Source: Tubulanus polymorphus | Lineage: Eukaryota; Nemertea; Palaeonemertea; Tubulaniformes; Tubulanidae | DNA length: 64,000 nucleotides | Assembly: GCF_964204645.1 (NCBI RefSeq) | Contig: NC_134035.1 | Coordinates: forward strand, 6,138,501-6,202,500 | Direction of reading: 5' to 3' | Shown: one piece after another, positions 1-13,644 of the stretch | Numbering within the stretch: position 1 is the stretch's first letter | Layout: each line of letters begins with the position of its first letter | Position numbers and translations under genes: made by a program | Notes under the pieces: generated by a model | Database searches by the model: none | Told to the model about the DNA's origin: nothing | Seen by the model: only the letters and a program-made list of their open reading frames with translations

Positions 1-722
1 TGAATATGTAGACTTAAACTGATTTCGTCATTGTATTAAGGTGACAAGTCAAACATATTATTACCTTTCAATCATATAATTATGTTAGCTTGATCTAAAT
101 GTGAAGCTTGAATCGTTGGCTTCAAAAATACCTTGCTTTGATGAAGTGACCCCACGATGGAGGGCACTAGTTTCCGGCAGTGGCTTTAGAAATATCATCT
201 TGCGATCAAATTTGTTTTTAAACTTATAATTAGCAGTATCTGTGTACAATGATCAGATGGGTTTTCATTCCAATTTGTCACACATTTTCACAGTGGTTTT
301 CCCCATCCGCTCGAATACATTTATTTTCTGGTTTTCCTACAAAATTCATCCGTTATAAATTTTCCTTTGATTGGATGAAAAATGAAAAATGAAGCGTTCT
401 AAAAATACCAAAGGTTAAATGATTATATTAGTCGTCATTACATCGTTTTGGCAGGATATCTATGCGATAAACTGTCAAAAAGGCAATCCCTTTTCTGCCA
501 ACAAGTTTAGAATCAGTCTTAGTTAAATAGGCAAAAATCATAGTTCAATTCATCTTGATCAAAAAGTCCATATCATTGTACTAGACTCCGCCCGGGTCGG
601 ATCCGTTCAACTCTGATGTTTTTTAAATCATTTTTGTGACACAATTTACATCCAACTCGCATATCACTCACGTTGGACACATTTTGACGGTCCCAAAAGA
701 TCCGACTTGAGCGAGGTGCTAC

Positions 723-725
<3 letters not shown>

Positions 726-760
<35 letters not shown>
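726..760. repeat. TA dinucleotide microsatellite
   Basis: About 16 TA/AT units. A similar shorter run is near 7158-7175. Confidence 0.9.
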
Positions 761-763
<3 letters not shown>

Positions 764-1221
764 TGGTCGAAACTATACATTAAACCTCGCTATACCGGGT
801 AAACTGGGGCCTCTGACTAACTCGGACAAAAATGAAATCCTTTTTTTGACATCCCAACCTATTTTCCTATCTTCAAACCGGACTTCGCTTACCTCGGACC
901 AATTTTACTGCTCCCGGTTTGTCCGAAATTTACCGTACAAAGTACGTATAATCGAGAATGAACTAATTTCAATTTTCAATACGTTTAGACCAAACTCAAA
1001 ACTGGTGATTGGAACAAAAACTCATTTCGGCACAAAAGGCTTAAGCATAACGTGTTTTCGAAGTTAGATCAACCCTTCTAGCAGTGAAACACAATATATA
1101 CATATATAGATATATTCATAATTAGACCTGAGCTTTGATAATTCAGTTAGTCTGAGAGATAGAATTCTATGTAATTTAATTTCATCGAAAGAATGATTCT
1201 TAGAAACATTCGACTGAAGAT

Positions 1222-1467
1222 TTAAGCGTGAAGCACAATTTCAAAGGAATCTTCGTAAAAATACAATACGTCCTCGCTCCCATTATTTTTATTTTGCGAG
1301 GAGTATAAGCTGTCGTGAGAGGAGTCTTTTTTCCGTTGATATGACTCATCGCTGTGCCGGCACCGTGAGTCAGTGTAGTAACAGTTGGTGTTGAAAACCC
1401 CCTGAGATGATGCGACGTACATAATTCCAAACTCATTCTTGTCGTAGAACCAGAAATATCTATCATT
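1222..1467 (-). CDS. Possible 3' terminal exon of an unidentified gene
   Basis: On the minus strand a good acceptor (a run of seven T then AAG, ending at 1468) opens a phase-0 frame of 81 residues. It begins NDRYFWFYDKNEFGIMYVAS, continues with a Cys/Tyr pair and a Ser/Asn/Lys-rich hydrophilic stretch, and ends with EDSFEIVLHA and TAA. The composition looks like the cytosolic or surface-exposed end of a larger protein. No domain recognised and upstream exons not found. Confidence 0.3.
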   Translation of the reverse strand, partial: NDRYFWFYDKNEFGIMYVASSQGVFNTNCYYTDSRCRHSDESYQRKKDSSHDSLYSSQNKNNGSEDVLYFYEDSFEIVLHA

Positions 1468-2998
1468 CTTAAAAAAACGAAACCGTTATGATTCCATTTC
1501 ACTTCAGAATCAACAGAGCAATCGTCGACACTGGTGCCAAATGGGTGATGAAAATGATATTTTATAATGCTGCTTCGGCAAATGACATTCTACATCATTC
1601 CCACATTTTTCAACAAACCGCATTTAGCGACAATTTGTCTTCAATATACTTCATCATCTTCTGCACGTGTGTATTCGGGTTTTTATCCATTTAACTCATT
1701 TATTTATTTGTCCGCCCTCGATTTTATTAAGACAAAAAGCAGTCGGGGGATTCAGGAAATTGAAAATAAACTCCATATTCACCGACGCATCTAATACTAA
1801 TACGTCGTGCTATTTTTGACGCTTGTGGAAAATTATAAACGTGTAGAAACACTTAACGGGAACGATTTAAATCGATCCAGGTTTCATCATATCACTACGT
1901 GCATTATCAATCAGATGCCCCCACAATTGCCGGTTGATAAAAAGATGTAATTGGTACAACATTCACTATACTAGTAGTGACACACTCATTCAGAACGTTT
2001 AGCTTTTAGTGATTAACGCCGGATGCGCAAAAATAGCAATAATATATTATAGAAGATCTCGACGCGCGAATAGCAATAAATAGTGTCTCAAACTCAATAG
2101 TTTATCATGACAAGCTTCCCACGATTTTATATATGAATGAAAATGGAAAAAATATAGATATTCAGCCTCTTCCGTCGACGCTTTTAAAGAAGCTGTAGTG
2201 TAGTAATTGTCTGTAGGCTTTTGTTTTAATGGATCTCATGTCACTCACGATAAACGCTTAATGGATCTGTTGTATTTTATAGGTAATAAATAGATCCTAC
2301 ACACAAACTGCCCTCCATATTAATTATTTGTCATCGCCTTTATCGCAAAAATCCCGAATGGGAAACGCTTAAAATATTTCGAAATAGCTCAAAATCGATC
2401 TATCTAAAAGCCCTAACAATGATGAATTCTCTGTCCGAATCCAGTCACAATGTTGCTCAAAAGCTAATTTGACTTTACTCTTTTGTAAAGATATTTGACT
2501 CTTTGTCGGGACCCAGTTCGACAGGATTTGTAACTCGATTCGATTTTTAAATTTTAATGCAGAACACCGTAGAACCCTGTGGAACAGTGTCCACCTGCCA
2601 GTGGCCAGTGGCTCAGGGGTGGATCGGTTTCAGGGATGGATCCAGAGGAGTATTAGCCCCTATGTGAGAGAGTACACCTAATATTTCCTTTTTGGACATA
2701 AAAGTGCACGTTTTTGGGATGTGACAAGTCCTTCAAAATTGGCCTCTGGAATATCCGCCACCGAGTTTCAATTTACCCTGTGTTCGCCAAACGCAAAGAC
2801 CCAATCCAATTTACGAACCTTAGCGACTGGACAGCGAAGCCAGTCACAAACAAGTCCCGTTCTAGATAGAGTCAATGGCAGTTTATGCGACGTGATATGA
2901 CAGTCTCTCCCATCAGTCGCCCACAAACAGTCGAACTAACGCGTCCTATTTGCGACCAGTTGCAACTGACCGGGTCGCTATAGCAGACACGCGATCGA

Positions 2999-3300
2999 AG
3001 CCGCGAGCACACGAGCGTTTTTGGTCCGGAACAACTGTTCACACGGGTGCCAAACGTGTCTGTACGACCCGACCAAATCTGGCCCCCGACCAAAAACGTC
3101 GGACCAGGCCCGAGCCAATATTAGCACGAGACAAATGTTCGCGTTTGAATTAACATTGGGTTCTGATTCCGGAAATGACAGATTTCGCTTTAAAGAGTAT
3201 TGTTTAGTATCGAGTGAGTGTGGTTTCACGGGCCACATTTGACCCAGGCCTGATCCGTGCCAATTTGGCCGGGGCAAAATCGTCTCCGTGTGACCTCGAG
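2999..3300 (-). mobile_element. ~300-bp MITE rich in GGCCAAATTTGGCC motifs, copy 1
   Basis: The ends AGCCGCGAGCACACG and the complementary GTGTGACCTCG-type end form TIRs. Two relatives are at 39579-39881 and 45601-45915. All are noncoding and near 300 bp, with repeated GGCCCG/AAATTTGG blocks. This copy is reversed relative to the others. Confidence 0.65.
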
Positions 3301-6300
3301 TGTCAACCTGCCGCCATCCATCTCAATATTGTGTGTAGCATATACTTAATTATATACAACTTTAATTAGATCGAGATTCTGTAAATGTGTGGATGACAAA
3401 ACTACGGGGATATGCGTTTCAAATAGAAACTATTGAGATCGCCAACAAACCATCGATAGGATCTATGCATCTAATTCAAATCCATAGGTGCACCAGTACT
3501 ATCGGGGAGCTATACAATATCCGATCCGCCCATACACACCTCCCTCCTCGCCCTCAGGGTATTCAGTCCGTCGCGCAGTACCGAACACGCTGTCGCGCAC
3601 ACGCCCTTTCATTCACTTTTACCCACCTACGCAAATGTAAACATGTCACATGACCTGTAATGGTTCATTCATATGAAACATTGATTGATCATTCAATAAC
3701 TAACTCACTATATATACGTATGATGCATATACGTGCGTTCACAATAATTGCTAAAAACAGGCAATCATCGATAAAATGGTATTAGAATAGACAGAGCGAG
3801 CAATAGAGTCAAAGACAGGGGCAATACGAAGTCATAGGCAGGGAAACGAGTCACACATGGGCAATTCAATGCATCGTCCGTGTTGGCGTTTTTTGTAGAT
3901 TAGATTTCTTTCACGACTCTTATATCAATTGCCATGTCAATGGATTTCAATGGCAATCAGGGTAGTCAGTGTATGTGAACTACGTTTGGGCTATATACCG
4001 GCTGCCGGTCAATTATAGTCGATACGATATATTCATATTAATACGCCGATCATCAAACTGTACTGGCCAGTAAGATCTGAATACGTCAGGTGTCAGTCAC
4101 GTTACCGTGCGGTTCAGTCCAGCTTCCTGTTCACTATGTCCAGATATTTTATCGTTACTGAGTTTTTTTGTCATGCGTTGTTATTTTTCGAAGGCGTCAA
4201 TAAAGTTTTCAAATTATGTTTCCCGTTTCCAATCGTCCCTGGCATAAAACAATCACGCGTGACGACTTCAGAATGACCCTAAACCTAACCGATCGGTGGC
4301 TCGATGGATGCTCAGAGCCCGGGTCCCGGTGTGCCCCAACCCAACGCGAACCACACGAAAGGGCTTGCAACAGCAAACGTTGTCAGTGCGGTCACCATTG
4401 ACGTTTGGCGATCCTTATCATTCTAGAATTCGGATTTGTTAGCTTTCAGTGATGTACAATTCTTGCAGATTCTCCTTAAATCTGAAGTCATTACCCGCAC
4501 CGGCCTATCGTCAAACCTCTGGACCAGTTACGTTTGAAACCCACTACAGAATTTAAGATTAAAATCGGATCTTATTCAAGAACTAAAATCAAACACGACG
4601 TTTCCAACACTTAGTAGAGATTTACCAGTACGACAGCACCTGACGAGTTCGAAACGTCCTGTATTTTCTATTTTGATTCTGTTCTGTATAAAGTGAGCTT
4701 CAAATCTGTTCTCCACGTCTGAATGTGGCTTTTACACTCTCGATCAATGAGTTGTTTCCATGATTTTGTGCCATACGCCATGATTTCACAGGATGTTATA
4801 CAATTTTAAGGGATCTTCAGCGGACTTTTAAATATGAAATCCTGGACCGCGAGGCAGCGTACTGTTGTGGGGCGTCGAATTATAGTGGGGTGTAACCGAT
4901 GCAGTATTATTCAAAAATACCTGTAATAATTTCATTACCACTTGAGTTAAGATTTGTGTGGGTGGTTTGTTTGGTTTACCAGGGTGTCGCTGCTTTAAGT
5001 TCAAAAGAATGCGAAAAACATACAGCTGTACAGTACTGCAAGTATAATTAACTTTATATGTTACTAGCTGAATACCCGTCCAATGGACGGCTTTCGCGTT
5101 GAGCGCATGTTGGTCGTGAGCACACCACTTCGGCGCATAAATGCCGAATCCTGATATTTTTGGCTAACGAAAATCATTCATTTTAATTGACCGGGAAATG
5201 AATCTAATTGCTTCAAATGTTTAGAGTTCTTGGAACCAACCCCACACCTCCTCTACCCCGTCTGACCTGTCCGTGGTACAAACCTATCGTTCAAATAACT
5301 AACACTAAATTCTGCCCCAGCCGCTTTTAGGCCCCTCGTCCTTGTTTGATCTTTGTACTACTTTATTGACCACACCACCCGTACGTCCACTTAAAAAGCC
5401 CGTTCTTTCAACCAACGAATTGCATGATATTATGCTTAAATTGTGGGACTACGATTAATCGAAAATTGCAGAGAGTCGCTCGACGATGATATTAGGATTC
5501 TGTATTTTCTATCACTGTTTGACATAATTTTTTTGATATCTCTCATATATACATACATTTTCTTAAGAGAGACCCTGTCAGAAAAGTACGTACATTTTTC
5601 TTTGACCCCCTCCCCGTACAAAGTTACTACATTATTTGTTTACCCCTTCCCATAAACGTATGTACTATTCGAACGCTTTCTTATAAAATTTATTACCCAC
5701 GAACGCACGCATCCGCAGCCCCCAGAGCCATTCCAAGAGGCTGCGTTTGGGCCTCCCTATCTGCCAGTGAAGGGCAACGATTGAAAAGAAATAGTTGACT
5801 GCTGGATGTAATTACAAATAAACTGGCGTTTGTTTGTCCTGCCGGGCCGCTTACCGCGAATTGAATTCAATGTTAGAGCGCTATTAAAAACTTCAATCTT
5901 GCTCTAAAGTCGTTACCGTCGTCAAATATGTCACTTATAAGCTTTTTATCATTTATTATAGCCTACAGTGTTTTTTTTTACAATTATTTGAAAAAAATCA
6001 ATGAAATGAAAAAAGATTATTATCAACACAGAATTTAGCGTTTCGGCAATTCAGTGATTCTGTGATTCAGCGATGTTCGAACACCCGTCTGTGGTATGGA
6101 ACCATTCTAAGAAAACTGCGCAATGGGCCTGTTCCCCTCCAAGAACCATTCTGAGATGCTGCGTATGGACCGGCAACACGGTCAGAACATATCGCTAAGT
6201 GCAATCATACTAATTTTGGTCCTAAGATTACGTGTATGAATGTTTTAACCAATGTTTTAAACAACTCAGTGTGAGAGAACTGTGTCATGCACCGTTATGA

Positions 6301-9284
6301 TGCTGCGTTGTGTTCCGAAGTCGGTCAGGTCAGTAAATTACTATAGTATTACTGCTGAGGTATAGTACGGTACTCACTGTTAGATGGCGAACACATCTTT
6401 TAACTTAAACCGAATTTAAGCCCGGGCTTAAAATGAATATTGTGACTCCCTCGGACCACTAATCTGTCTGAAACATGTAACTTGACGACGGGAAAAACTG
6501 GCATTGAGCATCAGTAAAAGGACGTTTTAATACATGCATTAATTTCCATACAATGTGTCGCGGTAAATACCGTCCGTTCTCTTTATAGTATGGATATTGA
6601 AAAGTGCAGCACATCAGAAAAACATTTATTTTATTCTACTCAAACTGTTAGGACAGAGAAACAAATAAATTCACGAAAAGAACAATCAAATACAAAAATT
6701 GCTTTTATTCAATGTGATACATGTGCAAAGCCTTTGGATAGATTTCACTTTTTATTCGGGGTCCGCACATCTGAATCCCAAATCATACACATACACTTAC
6801 CTACAAAATCATTGTATGAAAAAAGGAAAATCTAAAATGTATTGGCACATGATCTTTAGTGGCTTGTGTTCCATTTGCACTGCCGCACCAGGTTCATCAA
6901 TATCTTCACCCGAGCCGATAATGTTTTATGAATGAAAAACTGGGTGACAATCCTTGAAGCGATTGAAACCAGTTACCGTGGTATATAGCACCACTGAGTG
7001 ATCGAGGTAGTGAGCTCGCTGCTGCTCAGCCAATCCTTTATAACGATTAATAATCAATAAAACATTGCATCTCGTATCTAACGACAACAATATGTCGACA
7101 AACAACGACTTCAAAATGTCGACGAGAACCGAATGAAATGGTGAAATCGATTCATAAAAATATATATATATATATAAATTTTCAATTGGAATTTACCATT
7201 GAAAACCACGCCAAAAACACACCTTAAAACTCTACACATATCTCCTCTCTCTCGTCTCTCCTTTCTCTATTTTACACTCCCTCAAAACTTCCATGTGGCT
7301 TAAAACTGAAAGAGCGGGTTTTTAAGTAAAAAATAACTGTAACTTTAAGACTTGGTTGAAAATTCAACTTGTGAAATGATCCTCAAATAAAGGATATTGG
7401 GAGCTCGCTTGAAATTAGTCCTAGGACATGCTCTCAACAAACATTTGAGTATAAGTGCATTTTTTTATCTGAGCCCTAATGAACAGCCCTTAACTCAGGA
7501 GACCCTCCCACCTTCAAATAGTAACTAGTCCGAAAAGGTCTTTTAGTACAATTATTTTTATTCAATCAGATTTATAAACTTATAAAAAAAAGATTTACAG
7601 AATGTCGCCCAATTTTGGGATTTGCCAATTACAAGGGTTCAATCTTCAAAAGAAAAAAAAATCAAGAAAAATCTTCAATTTTGCAATCATTTCCTAAAAA
7701 GGAACACGGATTTGAACAGAAAGATAACAATTCCATAACTGTCCAAAACCACACATCGAAACTGAATGTCAGACAATTAAAAAGCGCAGAACAACTTAAA
7801 AATCACAACACTAAAGTCACACAATAAATGATAAGCAACGAATAGTTGACATGTACGTAGTTTATAATTAAACAAACGAGAAAAAAGCTTCCATCAAGTA
7901 TTGAATAATGAAATCATGTGAGGTTGACTCAGATATTTAATAATTAATAACACTGATGAAGCACATGCAGCAGTCAGCACTAATCAGAGTTTCACATGCA
8001 ATGATTTATAAATGGGTCACATTCATATCTTACCGACAATTGATTTGTCCCACTCTTGATCTACCCGTTTCACTGCACTGCCGACACGCGGGATGAAATA
8101 TCCATCACAATGGTCACTGTCTTACGCACAACAGGATATTAAAAACGACTGCTGGTGCGCATTACAGCCACTAATGTGTGTCTTTACCCCTGAGAGAGAC
8201 ATCGGTCTATCAGGACAAGGGTAACGCGACGCATGTTCACCTCATCAAACGGTCCCTAACAGCGCAAAATGACCTATTCGTTCTGGAACCGCCAAAAAAC
8301 ATTTGCAAACACCGGTATCTTCCCTGTCTATGAAACAAGTTTTCAAAAATTAACAATTGAAAAATAGATGGACGTAGAAGCACTTCAAGAATGCTCATAT
8401 ACTTCCAATGATTCCTGGCCTATGACGGTTGTCAACGGTAATTGATGGCGGGTGGCGAAGTATGGGACAAACTGCTAGCTGTCTGGTGTTTAAACATTTC
8501 GTAATGGTTGCTGTCTTACGCACAACAAAATTCTGACAATGAATGTTGTGCAATTAGATCAACAACAAACACAAAACGTGATACCACCCCGAACCACCAC
8601 CCGACACCCGACCCGAACGACGGTACATTATACATATCCCATGTAGAAAAATCCAATTACCACGTATTCGTTATTTCCAACTATCTGAGAAAAATACTTA
8701 TAACTGTAATTAATATATGAGTTTCAATTATAAGCATGAAGGTTCCAAGATAAACTTCAGATATATCTTAATTTCATTGTTAGTATGATCGATGAGCTCT
8801 ATAGACATGTTAGAATGGAACTTATTATTCGTTCACGACAGTTATTTGGCTTATAAGAACAAACGAATCGAAAGAACCATTTGCACTAGTACCGTACCGT
8901 ATGGCTTGTTGTATACATGGATTCTATGGTTATAACCAGACAAATTTTAGATAATTCAACCTATACTACTAGTAGACAATGATAGAAACATACGATGCTT
9001 ACCCCAAATCGAAGATAAAGGCCGATTAGGACCATTCCTCTGACAATACACAGTATGCCGGTACACCGGTAAACGGAGCAACAGTTGTCTTTGCACCCAT
9101 AGTACAGCGCCGGCCGACCGTCGAGCAAACAGGCAGCAGCAGATATTTAATAGCTAGTTTTATCTATACGCATATTTTACTCCCACGCATTTGTTTGCAC
9201 TAAAGCATTGAAGTGAATGCACTGAAATAAATTTACCAGATTGTTTTAACGTTCCAGCTCGACTAGTATGAGAAACCCCGACTT

Positions 9285-9400
9285 TCCTGCAGCAGTAGCA
9301 TTGGCAGCAGTAGCAGCAGCGGCAGCAGCAGCAGCAGCAGCATCTAGACAGCAGCATCCAGTCCATCCCTTCATTCATCCATTCATTCATTCATTCATAT
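9285..9400. repeat. CAG-rich and CATT simple repeats
   Basis: Interrupted (CAG)n/(GCA)n with TAG and CGG interruptions from about 9285 to 9350, followed by a (CATT)n run to about 9400. Confidence 0.85.
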
Positions 9401-9674
9401 ACTCATCACACCTTATCGATCGATACGATTCTTGACGTTCATTGGTTTATAGTAGTCACGTGGTGGTTCATTCATAATTCCAGTTCATTCTTAAATTTTC
9501 TGGAGATCGATTGGCTAATCAATCATTCAACCAATCACTCCGAATAGCGCTGCTGAACTCTCCTTCAAGCTCACTCGATCTGCCCTGACTGTATTTAGAA
9601 TGAACAGGTGTATTTTATAGGTCTAAATGCTTTTTCTCTGCTGTATATCGTTAAGGCGCGCGCTGGTGTCGGTT

Positions 9675-9800
9675 TGACGTCATTCCAGGTAATCCCTTTT
9701 ACGGCGCGTTCGGAATCTCCAGTTTAATTGACGTCATCAATCGGCTGTAGTATAGTAGTATTCTACTACGCAATTTACGTCATCGCATTCCGTGACATCA
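9675..9800. promoter_or_regulatory. Cluster of four CRE-like sites
   Basis: Two perfect palindromes TGACGTCA at 9675-9682 and 9729-9736, with variants TTACGTCA at 9775-9782 and TGACATCA at 9793-9800, all within 126 bases. CREB/ATF/AP-1 type bZIP proteins bind such sites. No gene start was identified nearby, so this may be a distal enhancer or an unannotated promoter. Confidence 0.45.
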
Positions 9801-10708
9801 TCAGCTAACCGGCAAAAAATTTCCTGAATTTTTAAGCGTGCCATTGGACGGCTTTAGTTACGGGATTGTGTTTACTGGTGTTTATTCCGGGTGTTTGTGG
9901 GTTTCGGAATGTGCTACCATTTATCGTCGCCACTTAGCTTCCTTTTCAAACAAAATTGGTTTTGAACAAATTCTGAAGTCCACTATTTCATTGGGCTTTG
10001 TTTTTTCTTCCTTACCTTATTTGTGATAATGTCCAATATTGTTACACATTTTAGGAAAATGAAAGTTTCCATAGGACTATAAAGACCAGTTGACTTCAAA
10101 CCTTTCTAAATAATTAAGAAATTATTATCTCATGAAGAAAATGTTGGCGAGTAGATTTGTTGTTGTTTGAATCGGATATAACAGATTAAACAATGTACAT
10201 GTATCGTATTACGTTTTTTGGTACTGTAATAGTTTGTTAACCGGCGGTATCGTCTGAGATATTTAAACAGCACAGATAGTCGAGCTAAGGCTTACTGAGA
10301 GTAGTCGAAGGCTTACGAAGATAGTCGCATTTATGAAACATTGATCGCAATTTTATATCAAATCATTACTAAGATTCAAATTAGTTTTGATGCCACCAGC
10401 TGTGGGCCGACCGACGACGCTATTATTTTAATTCACAGAGGTTCCGCTATCATTATTCATAGGGGCAGCACTGAACGGTTTTAATACAGCCTCGCTATTC
10501 TACTGTGGCATGCGAGGAATACGTATATTTTTTCTAAGTCAAAAGGCGCTTTTACGAAAATAAATCTTTGTAAATCGATTTATTTTTTTCCTTAAATAAT
10601 TCTATTTTCTAATATACCAATGTAAGAATACAGTATATACACTGGCAAAGCGTCAATCTGACATTTTATGCTACATATTATTTTGGCGGGATATTTTAAA
10701 AACAACGA

Positions 10709-10799
10709 GGGAGAGGGAGAGGGAGAGGGAGAGGGAGAGGGAGAGGGAGAGGGAGAGGGAGACGGAGACGGAGACGGAGACGGAGACGGAGACGGAGAA
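10709..10799. repeat. Purine-only hexamer repeat changing from GGGAGA to CGGAGA units
   Basis: About nine GGGAGA units run directly into about seven CGGAGA units. The first half is a pure purine tract, capable in principle of triplex (H-DNA) formation. Confidence 0.9.
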
Positions 10800-10889
10800 T
10801 GAGATTGTGTGTCAACGGCGAGTTGAAAATGGATTTTTCAAATAATTTTGAGACACTACTCATGATAAGACGAAGGTTATAATTTTTTA

Positions 10890-11955
10890 GGAAAGGAAAG
10901 GCCGCCGCCGACTAGATATAATCATAAACGGCCATCAAATCGAGGTAGTTAAGAATTTTAGGTATTTAGGCATTACTTTTAATTGCAATGTTAAATTCCC
11001 CCTCTGTAAAAAATCTATCGCAGAACACGCAACGAGGCGCTGTTTTATGTCCTAAATAAAGTTCAAAAGCATGCCCTCGGAATCGATACTGCATTTCAAT
11101 AATATGACAGTATGATACTTCCTATTCTTAATTTCGGATGTGAGATTTAGGGAATTGAAATTGTGTCTATCCTAGAAAGGATTCAATTGGAATTTTTTTA
11201 TGTACATTTTGGAGCTAAAGAAGTCAACTCCTACCATATTAATGTATGGAGAGTAAGGGCGTTTTCCACTTCAAATCATTATAAAAATTAGATTAATTAA
11301 TTAATGGGCTAAACTGCGTAATAGCAATAATTATATCTGAAATATCGCATGTAATACTCAAGTCTGCGGAACGTGATTCCCGCCATGAATGGATAGTTTT
11401 TATCCAAACACGTTTTTATCCAAAACACGCTAACAACAAACGGTCTTGGACATTTTGGTACGACCAAATCCCGCATAACCACGATTATGTAGCACAAAGT
11501 CTGTCACTACGATTAAAGGACCAATTTATTCAATATTGGAGGGATCAGTGTAACATTTCTAGTATTGCTGATTCATATAAAATATTCAAAACGGAATGGG
11601 GCTTTGAAACTTAACTTACTCAATTGTCAGACGAATTAAGGATAACCTTTTGTAGATTTCGATGTTCGAACCACCGCTTACCTATTGAAACTCGGAGGTA
11701 TCACCGTGTCCCACGTGTCGACAGACTTTTCACAAAAAAATGTACTATGCGAGTTGTCTGTGACGAATTTCACTTTATATCTGTTTGTCCGTATTTTGCG
11801 GATAGATATTAGCCTTAGCTATCACCTATCAAAAATAAAACAGAATTTTGTATCTGATATTGTATTGTATTGTATTGACATTCATGTTGTATTGTCTTTT
11901 TGCTTTAAGCAAATGTACTTTTGTGAGCAATAAAAATGTATTCTATTCTATATTC
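10890..11955 (+). pseudogene. Decayed 3' part of a LINE
   Basis: Fragments in several frames match the region after the reverse transcriptase of LINEs: VVKNFRYLGITFNCNVKF, then ILERIQLEFFYVHFGAKEV, and near the end LPIETRRYHRVPRVDR with a degenerate Cys/His block (CDEFHFISVCPYFA). The piece ends in a TATTG/TTCTA-rich tail at about 11860-11955. Multiple stops and frameshifts; an ancient remnant. Confidence 0.6.
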
Positions 11956-12439
11956 TAGTGTTTTTGAACTTCCGAAAGTATCGGTTCCTCGTTTTGGTAT
12001 CCTGTTCTATTTGGTCGTTTACCCATGGAGCATCCTTCTCCTCAGTAAATAAAGTATCTTAACAAGGTATAAACTCCTTGATGATAGTTAAAAGCTGTTC
12101 AGCTGTTAAAGAATCTATTCGTCACTCAACTCTAGTTTGTTTTGAATCACAAATAGAATCCGCGCAAAATCTTTATTTAAGAATATGCTTTTTTGAAATT
12201 GTTTTTGTCAGCAAATCAACATTAGCCTCCGCTATTAGCATCACATGCCGCAGGAAGAGTTCAAAGGGTTTAATATAATTCGCGTCGTTACTAAAGAGAT
12301 CAAATTTTTGTCCAAAATCTACAGCAACCATTTTCTAGATTCAAGCAAGAGCAATTTTATTGGATTTTATATCGGGTTTTTTCTTTTTTTTGAAGTGGGC
12401 GAGTATTAACTGCAACCGCGAGTTGTATGCATGCTAACG

Positions 12440-12535
12440 AATGTAGGTAAATATCCCCCGCCCCGGTAAAAATCCCAAAAGGTAAAAATCCCCCGGTAAA
12501 TATCCCTCCTTGGTAAAATCCCCCCCCCCCATATT
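12440..12535. repeat. C-rich short tandem repeat
   Basis: Imperfect units of the type GGTAAAAATCCCCC, four to five copies, ending in a run of C. Confidence 0.75.
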
Positions 12536-13644
12536 TGATTTAAGTAACATTTTCAATAAGATTCATCAATGTTCTAATGTTTAAAAACACTTGATAGATC
12601 ATTCAAAATCCTATTGCACTATTCATAAACTCGTGACAGTGATTACTTCCATTACATATTATATAAAATACGACCACCGAACGTATAATAAAGAATGATT
12701 ACTTTATGACAAAATTTCCATGGGTTTCCAGGCACCGGCATAAAAAATTGTCATATAAGATATGAAATTATATTCTGTGACTTTTAGCAAGCAACATGCA
12801 AGCTTCATGCGAAGAAATATAGTGTTTAAAAGTAATAATACAAATAATATATGTATTCATGTATTCCTAAATATTGTTTTAAAAAGTATCTAATTATTAG
12901 TTTTTATTAATAGATTTTAACCTCACCGATGGTAACCATATCCAGGACTTCCAATACCTCAACTCGAAAAATGATCTCCTGACTTTCATGCGCCCGTGTT
13001 CGCGAACAACATTCGGCAGCCAGAGGCACGGGCTACATTTTCGGGGCTTCAGACAATAATTCTTGCCGGCAGATTTTAATCAAAGTATAGATACGTAGAA
13101 TCTATAAATTTCCTGAACTAACAATTTCCTCCCGCGAATGCTGACTTCAAATGGAATTGTAAAAGAAATTCGGTAAGTCCTTCGTACCGCCGGGCGGCGC
13201 CGGGGCCGATCGTCGGGCGCAGCGCTATTCTTCCGAAGCTTTTTCCCGTCGGGCCTATTTTCCTTACTTTGAAGACCAATCCGGATAACTTATCAGCCTG
13301 TTGAACGTTGAAGTGCAGTCTTTTTCATTCCCTCTGGTCCTTTATCATGAAGGCTTAACATTTTTCGAAATCGGCCCCGGAACCCGATGATGCGGTTAGT
13401 TGAAATGGATACAGCTATGTACAGCAAATAACAGATATAAGAAACGAGTCTTTTTGTTAACTACAGGTCCCACAATCACGGAGTGGGAGCACGTGGTGTT
13501 GCAGTGCAACTGTTCGGGCTTACCGACGAATCATTCCCTGATCGGATGTTTTTTAGTCGGTGCCGGGCTCAGATTTCTGACAGCGGAAGCGCAAGTAATG
13601 TTGTGAGTTTTTTTGTCGGCCTCTGTGGGACCTTTGCTCTTCCT

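Larger units (their letters stand above)
1500..9650. other. Gene-poor stretch
   Basis: No supported gene on either strand. Contains the MITE at 2999-3300, a repeat-like fragment near 5065-5180 beginning ACTAGCTGAATACCCGT, CAG-rich DNA at 9285-9350 and CATT repeats at about 9368-9400. Short open frames here have no domain and no convincing splice context. Confidence 0.5.

Noticed and set aside
9160-9390. Cys-rich frame on the minus strand
   Set aside because: Poly-Cys comes from the CAG repeat read on the other strand; not a cysteine-rich peptide gene.
13400-13606. Open frame beginning MKWIQLCTANN with EHVVLQCN
   Set aside because: Only a faint resemblance to the C-terminus of retroelement proteins; too short and isolated to call.
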